Shown here piece after piece: positions 1 through 4,790 of a stretch of DNA of 5,653 bases. The position numbers were made by a program, and so were the translations under genes. Position 1 is the first letter of the stretch. Each line of letters begins with the position of its first letter. The notes under the pieces are model-generated. The model made no database searches and was not told the DNA's origin. It saw nothing but the letters and a program-made list of their open reading frames with translations. The DNA is from JACPFV01 sp052386975 (GTDB lineage Bacteria; Pseudomonadota; Gammaproteobacteria; Nevskiales; Nevskiaceae). The stretch lies in contig JBQTJQ010000038.1 in NCBI GenBank assembly GCA_052386975.1, forward strand, positions 1 through 5,653, read 5' to 3'.

Positions 1-556
1 GCGCTGCCCCGTTGCGCCGCAGCCAGGCGCGATGGCGCTCGAAGTCCGGCATCTGCCTGCGCACCAGGTCCCAGAACCGCGGGCCGTGGCCGTGCCAGCG
101 CAAATGGCACAGCTCGTGGACCACCACGTAACGGAACACCTCGGGTGGGGCCAGCGCCAGGCGCAGCGACAACATGATGTGGCCGTCCGGCCCGCAACTG
201 CCCCAGCGCGTGCGCGGGTCACGGATGCGCAGCCCGGCGGGCCGATGGCCCAGGCGCGCGGATTCCTCGTCGATCAGCCCCAGCGCCTGCCGCTCGGCCT
301 GGGCGCGCAGGGCGGCGCGATCGGCCGATGCCACCGGCGGGCGCACGGCAGCCGCCGCGGCCAGGCGCCGGCGCGTGCGCTCGATCCAGTCGCGGCTGTC
401 GTCGAGGAAGCGCAGCGCGTGCGCGCGCGAGCCGCGCCGCGGGATGGTCAGCACCACCTCGCCGTCGGGCCGCACTTCGACGCGCGGGCGCCGCGCGCGG
501 GCGCTGATGCGCTCGCGCAGCGGCCATGGATCGAGCAGCGAGAGCTGCGAAGTCAC
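1..556 (-). CDS. YgjP-like (DUF45/WLM) zinc metallopeptidase, partial at C-terminus
   Basis: Reading the minus strand from GTG at 556 gives an open frame of about 185 residues that reaches the window edge without a stop, so the C-terminus is missing. Near residues 117-121 there is RWGSC, followed at 147-151 by HELCH inside YVVVHELCHL, then HGHGPRFW at 155-162. This is the signature of the YgjP/DUF45 family (M48-like, WLM clan): H147 and H151 with E148 form the zinc-binding and catalytic HExxH, and H157 is the likely third zinc ligand. Family members are small cytoplasmic proteins of about 230-250 residues; their substrates are poorly known. The first 60 residues match the usual N-terminal beta-rich part. 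No good Shine-Dalgarno precedes the GTG. An in-frame TTG lies further upstream near 595, so the start is uncertain. The gene lies 110 bases downstream of parB on the same strand. Confidence 0.88.
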   Translation of the reverse strand, partial: MTSQLSLLDPWPLRERISARARRPRVEVRPDGEVVLTIPRRGSRAHALRFLDDSRDWIERTRRRLAAAAAVRPPVASADRAALRAQAERQALGLIDEESARLGHRPAGLRIRDPRTRWGSCGPDGHIMLSLRLALAPPEVFRYVVVHELCHLRWHGHGPRFWDLVRRQMPDFERHRAWLRRNGAA

Positions 557-618
557 GAAGCGGTCACAAATTCGCCATGCGTGATGCGTGCGCCTCAAAA
601 CCGGCGGCGCGCGTGCCG

Positions 619-653
619 TTATCCACAGGCTTATTCACCTGCGCTGTGGAAAA
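619..653. promoter_or_regulatory. Cluster of three DnaA-box-like 9-mers
   Basis: TTATCCACA at 619-627 is a perfect match to the DnaA box. TTATTCACC at 631-639 differs at one position from TTATNCACA. TGTGGAAAA at 645-653 is TTTTCCACA on the minus strand, also one mismatch away. Starts are 12 and 14 bases apart, close to one helical turn. The cluster sits in the 110-base gap after the parB stop. The outer two boxes are also complementary (TCCACAG at 622-628 with CTGTGGA at 644-650, loop of 15), so on the minus-strand transcript the same bases could form a hairpin after parB. There is no T tract after it, which argues against a standard intrinsic terminator. No AT-rich unwinding region is visible nearby, so a full replication origin is not supported here. 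Confidence 0.5.
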
Positions 654-666
654 CGTGGCCGCGGCG

Positions 667-1464
667 CTACTCGGGCGCGTAGCCAAGGCGCGCCAGGATG
701 CCGTCGAGCTCTTCCAGCGTGTGGAATTTCACTTTCAGCTCGCCCTTGCCGCCGCGCTCGGCCGAAACCGTGACCGGATAGCCGAGGTGGTCGGACAGGC
801 GCCGCTCCAGGGCCTTCCAGTCGGCCGCCTTGGGCCTGGCCGGCAGCGCGGGCGCCCGGCCCTTGGCCGATACGCGGCGCTCCAGCGCGCGCACCGACAG
901 GTTCTGGTCGGTCACCAGCGCCGCCCAGTGGTTCTGCTGGTCGATCGGCAGGCCGGCCAGCACCTTGGCGTGGCCCATGCTGAGGTGCCCTTCGTTCACC
1001 AGCGCCTGCACCGGCGGCGCCAGGTTGAGCAGGCGCAGGTGGTTGGTCACGTACTCGCGCGACTTGCCGATGCGCTCACCCATCTGCTCGTGGGTCAGGC
1101 CGAACATCTCGCCCAGCTGCTTGAGCCCGGCGGCGGTCTCCATCGGCGTCAGTGACTCGCGCTGCAGGTTTTCGATCAGGCCCACGACCAGGGCCTCGGC
1201 CTCGGACAGGTCGTCGCGCACGATGGCCGGGATCTCGTGCAGCCCGGCCAGCTGGGCCGCCCGCCAGCGCCGCTCGCCGGCCAGCAGCTCGAAGGCGTTG
1301 GCCCCGCGCGAGCGCAACACCACCGGCGACACCACGCCCGACTCCTTGATGGAGCCGGCCAGCTCCTTGAGCGCGGCCGGATCGAAGTAGCGGCGGGCCT
1401 GGAACGAGCCCGGCCGGATCAGGTCGATCGGGATCCTGCGGATGGAGGGGGCCGGCGAGTTCAT
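667..1464 (-). CDS. ParB/Spo0J-family protein (orphan, short N-terminus)
   Basis: This 265-residue protein has the ParB layout. The N-terminal ParB/sulfiredoxin-like CTP-binding domain covers about 8-105, with GERRWRA at 63-69 and ENLQRESL at 98-105 as the nucleotide-binding motifs. A helix-turn-helix DNA-binding region lies about 120-172 (GLTHEQMGERIGKSREYV and following). A C-terminal dimerisation segment lies about 240-262 (KVKFHTLEELDGILARLG). ParB proteins bind parS, load as CTP-dependent clamps and work with ParA in chromosome segregation. Two departures are visible: the protein starts almost directly at the CTP domain, lacking the N-terminal 'LGRGL'-type segment that usually contacts ParA, and the adjacent gene is folE, not parA. 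An in-frame TAA just upstream of the ATG rules out a longer start. AAGG about 7 bases before the ATG is a weak ribosome site. No parS-like palindrome was found. It may be a second ParB paralogue, so I withhold the symbol parB. Confidence 0.9.
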   Translation of the reverse strand: MNSPAPSIRRIPIDLIRPGSFQARRYFDPAALKELAGSIKESGVVSPVVLRSRGANAFELLAGERRWRAAQLAGLHEIPAIVRDDLSEAEALVVGLIENLQRESLTPMETAAGLKQLGEMFGLTHEQMGERIGKSREYVTNHLRLLNLAPPVQALVNEGHLSMGHAKVLAGLPIDQQNHWAALVTDQNLSVRALERRVSAKGRAPALPARPKAADWKALERRLSDHLGYPVTVSAERGGKGELKVKFHTLEELDGILARLGYAPE

Positions 1465-1472
1465 GGCGCTAC

Positions 1473-1478
1473 CTTATA
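1473..1478 (-). promoter_or_regulatory. Candidate -10 box for the parB-family gene
   Basis: On the minus strand TATAAG ends 8 bases before the ATG at 1464, and it shares bases with the folE -10 candidate on the other strand. A transcript from it would start almost at the start codon. I see no convincing -35 element in the folE 5' coding region, so this is a weak call. Confidence 0.3.
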
Positions 1479-1480
1479 AT
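1475..1480 (+). promoter_or_regulatory. Candidate -10 box (TATAAT) for folE
   Basis: A perfect TATAAT lies in the 22-base gap between the divergent parB-family and folE starts, in otherwise GC-rich sequence. The usual +1 would fall at about 1487, the A of the folE ATG, giving a leaderless or nearly leaderless mRNA; consistent with this, no Shine-Dalgarno precedes that ATG. No recognisable -35 lies 16-18 bases upstream. Confidence 0.5.
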
Positions 1481-1486
1481 TTCCCG

Positions 1487-2029
1487 ATGGAGAAACACAT
1501 CCGGGCGCTGATCGAGTCGATCGGCGAAGCGCCGCAGCGCGAGGGCCTGCGCGACACGCCCAAGCGCACCGCCAAGGCCCTGAAATTCCTGACCCAGGGC
1601 TACGGCCAGAAGCTCGAGGACATCGTCGGCAAGGCCATCTTCACCACGAAGAATGACGAGATGGTCATCGTGCGCGACATCGAGCTGTACTCGCTGTGCG
1701 AGCACCATATGCTGCCGTTCATCGGCCGCGCCCACGTGGCCTACCTGCCCAACCGCAAGGTCATCGGCCTGTCGAAGATCCCGCGCATCGTCGACATGTT
1801 CGCCCGGCGCCTGCAGATCCAGGAAAACCTGACGCGCCAGATCGCCGACAGCATCCTCAAGGTGACCGGCGCCCGGGGCGTGGGCGTCGTCATCGAAGCG
1901 AAACACCTGTGCATGATGATGCGCGGCGTGGAGAAGCAGAATTCCTCGATGACCACCTCGGCCATGCTGGGGCGGTTTCGCGCGGATTCGCGCACCCGCA
2001 CCGAGTTCCTGACCCTGATCCGGGGCTGA
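1487..2029 (+). CDS. folE: GTP cyclohydrolase I (FolE)
   Basis: FolE converts GTP to 7,8-dihydroneopterin triphosphate, the first step of tetrahydrofolate and other pterin pathways; the enzyme is a cytoplasmic zinc-dependent homodecamer. The 180-residue protein is complete. The N-terminal helix pair carries REGLRDTPKR (18-27). The zinc site is visible as CEHH at 71-74 (C71, H74) and HLC at 140-142 (C142), with H73 and H140 matching the catalytic histidines of the E. coli enzyme. VIGLSKIPRIV (92-102) and the SSMTTSAML segment (153-161) are also typical. In-frame ATGs at 1442 and 1463 would extend the N-terminus but overlap the divergent parB-family gene; the ATG at 1487 gives the usual compact family start (MEKHIRALIESIGE). 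It appears to be a single-gene unit, closed by a palindromic repeat one base after the stop. Confidence 0.95.
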   Translation: MEKHIRALIESIGEAPQREGLRDTPKRTAKALKFLTQGYGQKLEDIVGKAIFTTKNDEMVIVRDIELYSLCEHHMLPFIGRAHVAYLPNRKVIGLSKIPRIVDMFARRLQIQENLTRQIADSILKVTGARGVGVVIEAKHLCMMMRGVEKQNSSMTTSAMLGRFRADSRTRTEFLTLIRG

Positions 2030-2112
2030 GGAAATGGGGGTCAGACCACCATTTCCGCCACCCTCGGCTCATCAACCAGCCGGCCATCGGAAATGGTGGT
2101 CTGACCCCCATT
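2030..2112. repeat. REP/BIME-like pair of inverted palindromes
   Basis: Two 25-base arms, 2033-2057 and 2088-2112, are perfect reverse complements separated by a 30-base loop. Each arm is also an imperfect palindrome. The left one spans 2030-2056, centred on 2043, with GGAAATGG at one end, CCATTTCC at the other, a GGTCAGACC core and a single internal mismatch (2038 against 2048). The right one covers about 2092-2112 around GGTCTGACC. Nested palindromes in opposite orientation are the layout of REP sequences paired into a BIME. The element begins one base after the folE stop, so its RNA hairpin could terminate or protect the folE transcript, though no T tract follows. Its right end lies 5 bases before the candidate -10 of the desaturase gene. 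Assignment to a dispersed family rests on form and on the related element near 4770, not on a genome search. Confidence 0.75.
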
Positions 2113-2117
2113 CGGGC

Positions 2118-2123
2118 TAAAAT
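2118..2123 (+). promoter_or_regulatory. Candidate -10 box (TAAAAT) for the desaturase gene
   Basis: TAAAAT in the context GGGCTAAAATCG lies about 40 bases before the desaturase ATG, which would give a leader of about 33 bases. The matching -35 position falls inside the right arm of the inverted repeat, where no good TTGACA-like hexamer is visible. Confidence 0.4.
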
Positions 2124-2162
2124 CGCCACCCACGATTTTTGCTGCGCCCCCGGATTTCACCC

Positions 2163-3152
2163 ATGTCGACCGTTGCCTCCCGCCTCAGTTTCGGCACCGC
2201 GCGCCAGCTCGAAGTGCTGGGCGCCATGGAGTCGTTCATCCGCAAACAGATCGCGGCGCACAAGGAACGGCGCAAGCTGTGGTTCCCCAACGAGCTGCAG
2301 CCTGCCGACGCCGGGGCGTCGCCGGAAGACGAGGCCCTGCTGACGCGCCTGCGCGACGCCGCCAGGGGCATCCCGGTGGCCGTGCTGGTGGCGCTGGCCC
2401 TGAACCTGCTGACCGAAGAGGGCCTGCCGCACTTCCACCGCCTGATCGCGTCGCACTTCGGCAGCGGCAACGTCTGGGCCGAGTGGAACAACACCTGGAC
2501 CGCGGAGGAAGACCGCCACGGTTGCGCCATCCGTGACTACGTGCGCGACGCGCGCCTCTACCAGATGACCGAGGTCGAGAAGCTCCAGTACTCGTACATC
2601 GAGGCCGGCTTCGACCCCGAGTGGGAGCAGGACCCGTACCGCCTGCTGGCCTACACCAGCCTGCAGGAGAAGGCGACGCAGATCTCCCACTCCAACACCG
2701 GGCGCATGGCGGGAGCGCACGAGCCGCGCCTGCAGCGCGTGCTGGCGCACATCTCCGGCGACGAGTCGCGCCACTACCAGTTCTATCGCGCGGCCTTCGG
2801 CGAAATCCTGGCGCACGACCCGAACCAGGCCCTGCAGTCGCTGCAGAAGGTCACGCTCGGCTTCTCCATGCCGGGCCACAACGTCACCGGCTTCGACCAG
2901 ATGAGCGAAGTCATCCGCCGCGCCGACATCTTCGGCCCGCGCCAGTACCAGAAGATCGTCGAAGAGCTGCTCGACCACTGGGAGATCGGCGCGCTGACCG
3001 GCCTCAACGCCGCCGGCGAGGAAGCCCGCGACAAGCTGATGAAGGTGCCCAAGCGCCTGTCGCGCATCGCCGACTACGCCGACGCCAAGAGCAAGAAGAG
3101 CGCGTTCAAGTTCGCCTTCCTGCCGGCCGACCGGCCGTCGCTGGAAATCTGA
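2163..3152 (+). CDS. Soluble diiron acyl-ACP desaturase (stearoyl-ACP desaturase family)
   Basis: This 329-residue protein belongs to the FA_desaturase_2 family, the soluble ferritin-like diiron enzymes that put a double bond into acyl chains carried on acyl carrier protein, using O2 and reduced ferredoxin. All ligand regions known from the castor enzyme are present: TEEGLP at 84-89 (E85 or E86), TAEEDRHG at 113-120 (E116, H119), SLQEKAT at 166-172 (E169) and GDESRH at 199-204 (E201, H204). The SHSNTG segment (175-180), FSMPGHN (234-240) and LTGLNAAGEEA (278-288) also match the plant and actinobacterial enzymes. No signal peptide or membrane segment is seen, so it is cytosolic. The ATG at 2163 is preferred; a TTG at 2139 in the same frame would add eight atypical residues. 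No strong Shine-Dalgarno is visible. Its role is probably to adjust membrane unsaturation; chain length and double-bond position cannot be read from the sequence. It ends 2 bases from the convergent acyP. Confidence 0.92.
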   Translation: MSTVASRLSFGTARQLEVLGAMESFIRKQIAAHKERRKLWFPNELQPADAGASPEDEALLTRLRDAARGIPVAVLVALALNLLTEEGLPHFHRLIASHFGSGNVWAEWNNTWTAEEDRHGCAIRDYVRDARLYQMTEVEKLQYSYIEAGFDPEWEQDPYRLLAYTSLQEKATQISHSNTGRMAGAHEPRLQRVLAHISGDESRHYQFYRAAFGEILAHDPNQALQSLQKVTLGFSMPGHNVTGFDQMSEVIRRADIFGPRQYQKIVEELLDHWEIGALTGLNAAGEEARDKLMKVPKRLSRIADYADAKSKKSAFKFAFLPADRPSLEI

Positions 3153-3154
3153 CG

Positions 3155-3430
3155 CTACCGCCGGATCTCGAAGCCGACGCCGACCGGCTCGGCTGACTCC
3201 GTCCACTCGACCCGCTCGACCCGCGCGAAGGGCGGGCCGCGGCCCAGCCACTCACGGAACGCTTCGAGCTTCTCCGGCGCGGCGCCGCCGGCGAGCCCCT
3301 CGACCGCGCCGTCGGCGCGATTGCCGATCCAGCCCGACACGCCGTGGCGGCGCGCCTGCGCCACCGCGGTGTAGCGGAAGCCCACGCCCTGGACCCGGCC
3401 GCTGACGGTGAATCGGTAGGATGGCGGCAT
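3155..3430 (-). CDS. acyP: Acylphosphatase
   Basis: A 91-residue protein, the normal length for acylphosphatase, which hydrolyses carboxyl-phosphate bonds such as those of acetyl phosphate or 1,3-bisphosphoglycerate. The family signature VSGRVQGVGFR (9-19) forms the phosphate cradle with catalytic R19. GWIGNRADGAVEG (33-45) carries N37, which positions the nucleophilic water. The C-terminal part ending in VGFEIRR matches the usual last beta strand. It is a small cytosolic ferredoxin-like fold with no export signal. The gene is tightly packed: its stop is 2 bases from the desaturase stop on the other strand, and its ATG is 11 bases from the chosen MATE start. It is probably transcribed alone from a promoter lying inside the 5' part of the MATE gene; I cannot identify that promoter with confidence. 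Confidence 0.95.
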   Translation of the reverse strand: MPPSYRFTVSGRVQGVGFRYTAVAQARRHGVSGWIGNRADGAVEGLAGGAAPEKLEAFREWLGRGPPFARVERVEWTESAEPVGVGFEIRR

Positions 3431-3441
3431 ATGGGAATGGT

Positions 3442-4764
3442 ATGAGTTCCGCGCGCACGCGCGAAATCCTGCACCTCTCGCTGCCGATCATCGGCGGGAT
3501 GATGTCGCAGAACGTGCTCAACCTGGTCGACACCTGGCTGGTCGGCGGGCTCGGCGCCGCGGCGCTGGCCGCCTGCGGCATCGCCAACTTCATGAACTTC
3601 ATGGCGGTCGCCGCCATCACCGGGCTGTCCACCGCGGTGCAGGCGCTGGCCGCGCGCCGCGTCGGCGAAGGCCGCGCCGGCGAGGCCGCGGTGCCGCTCA
3701 ACGGCGGCCTGCTGCTGTCGGTCGCCGTCGGGCTGCCGCTGTCGGCGCTGCTGATCTGGCTCACGCCGTGGTTCTTCCCGCTGATGATGGACGACCCGGC
3801 CGTGGCCGAGGCCGGCGTACCGTACCTGCAGTGGCGCCTGGTCGCCGTAGCGCTGGTCGGCATGAACTTCTCGTTCCGCGGCTACTGGAGCGCGGTCAAG
3901 CTCACCCGCCTGTACCTGTACACGTTGTTATGGATGCACGCGCTGAACATCGTGTTCTCGTGGACGCTGATCTACGGCCACTTCGGCTTTCCCGCGCTCG
4001 GCACCGCCGGCGCCGGCATCGGCACCACGCTGGCGATCGCGGTGGGCACCGCGACCTACTTCTGGCACGCCGAGCGCCACGCGCGCGCGAATGGCTTCCT
4101 GCACGGACTGCCCAACCGCGAGCAGGTGCGCTCGCTGGTCAGGCTCGGCCTGCCGACCTGCATCCAGCAGCTGCTGTTCTCCGGCGGCTTCACCATGCTG
4201 TTCTGGATCGTCGGCCAGATCGGCACCGGCGAGCTCGCCATCGCCAACGTGCTCGTGAACATCACGCTGCTGGCGGTGCTGCCCGGCATCGGCTTCGGCC
4301 TGGCCGCGACCACGCTGGTCAGCCAGGCGCTGGGCCGTAAGGACCCGGACGATGCGCACCGCTGGGCCTGGGACGTCTACAAGGTGGCGACGCGCCTGTT
4401 TGCGGTGCTGGCCGTGCCGATGCTGCTGCTGCCGCAGCCGATCCTCGAGTTCTTCCTGCGCGATGCGCAGCTCGTCGAGATCGGCACGCTGCCGCTGCGC
4501 CTGGTCGCCCTGGGCATCCTGATCGACGGGCTGGGCCTGGTGCTGATGCACGCCTTGCTCGGCGCCGGCGCCACCGGACTGGTCATGAAAGTCTCGGTCG
4601 GCTTCCAGTGGCTGCTGTTCCTGCCGGCCGCGTACATCGTCGGCCCGATGCTCGGCTTGGGCCTGACCTCGGTCTGGATCGGCATGACGCTCTACCGCTC
4701 GCTGCAGACCGGCGTGTTCGTGCTCGCCTGGCAGCGGCGCGACTGGATGCACATCCGCCTGTAA
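3442..4764 (+). CDS. MATE-family efflux transporter
   Basis: A complete 440-residue inner-membrane protein with about 12 hydrophobic segments and the two-lobe repeat of MATE (MatE, NorM/DinF-type) transporters. The N-lobe opening (LSLPIIGGMMSQNVLNLVD, 12-30, then GLGAAALAACGIAN) has a matching C-lobe copy (VRLGLPTCIQQLLFSGG, 233-249, then GTGELAIANVLVN). The GLSTAVQALAARRVGEG segment (61-77) corresponds to GLAATTLVSQALGRKDP (286-302). Such proteins export drugs, toxic cations or metabolites using a Na+ or H+ gradient; the substrate cannot be inferred. The start is placed at the ATG at 3442, behind a weak GGGAATGG. An in-frame ATG at 3421 would add seven residues but overlap the divergent acyP by 10 bases. 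It lies convergent to the MFS gene, 26 bases away. Confidence 0.93.
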   Translation: MSSARTREILHLSLPIIGGMMSQNVLNLVDTWLVGGLGAAALAACGIANFMNFMAVAAITGLSTAVQALAARRVGEGRAGEAAVPLNGGLLLSVAVGLPLSALLIWLTPWFFPLMMDDPAVAEAGVPYLQWRLVAVALVGMNFSFRGYWSAVKLTRLYLYTLLWMHALNIVFSWTLIYGHFGFPALGTAGAGIGTTLAIAVGTATYFWHAERHARANGFLHGLPNREQVRSLVRLGLPTCIQQLLFSGGFTMLFWIVGQIGTGELAIANVLVNITLLAVLPGIGFGLAATTLVSQALGRKDPDDAHRWAWDVYKVATRLFAVLAVPMLLLPQPILEFFLRDAQLVEIGTLPLRLVALGILIDGLGLVLMHALLGAGATGLVMKVSVGFQWLLFLPAAYIVGPMLGLGLTSVWIGMTLYRSLQTGVFVLAWQRRDWMHIRL

Positions 4765-4766
4765 CT

Positions 4767-4786
4767 AAAGGGGACACACACCTTTT
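4767..4786. repeat. Short REP-like motif between convergent transporter genes
   Basis: AAAGG at 4767-4771 pairs with CCTTT at 4781-4785 around the 9-base loop GGACACACA. The order of parts (A-run, G-run, a core of alternating AC, then CC and a T-run) resembles one unit of the larger repeat at 2030-2056 with a few bases missing. It fills most of the 26-base gap between the MATE stop and the MFS stop. It could act as a weak bidirectional terminator hairpin, as a remnant of a dispersed repeat, or both. The stem is only 5 base pairs, so a structural role is uncertain. Confidence 0.4.
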
Positions 4787-4790
4787 GTCG

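Noticed and set aside
622..650. Intrinsic terminator after the parB-family gene
   Set aside because: A 7-base-pair stem with a 15-base loop can form on the minus strand, but it is followed by TAACGG and not by a T tract, and its bases coincide with DnaA-like boxes.
557..666. Complete chromosomal origin (oriC)
   Set aside because: Although three DnaA-like boxes are present, there is no AT-rich unwinding region and no dnaA, dnaN, rpmH or gidA/gidB neighbour in the window.
1442..1486. Upstream folE starts at 1442 and 1463
   Set aside because: They would overlap the divergent parB-family gene, place the -10 box inside the coding sequence, and add residues not typical of the family; GGAGGGGG near 1444-1450 sits rather far from the ATG at 1463.
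667..1486. parS site near the parB-family gene
   Set aside because: I looked for a TGTTTCACGTGAAACA-like palindrome on both strands and found none in the window.
2157..3251. Long minus-strand open frame (364 codons) opposite the desaturase gene
   Set aside because: It is a high-GC shadow frame: composition is rich in Arg, Ala, Gly and Val without domain motifs, while the plus strand encodes a clear desaturase with all catalytic residues.
3928..4752. Minus-strand open frame (274 codons) opposite the MATE gene
   Set aside because: Its product is a low-complexity, Gln/Asp/Arg-rich translation of the antisense of membrane helices; the MATE reading is strongly supported.
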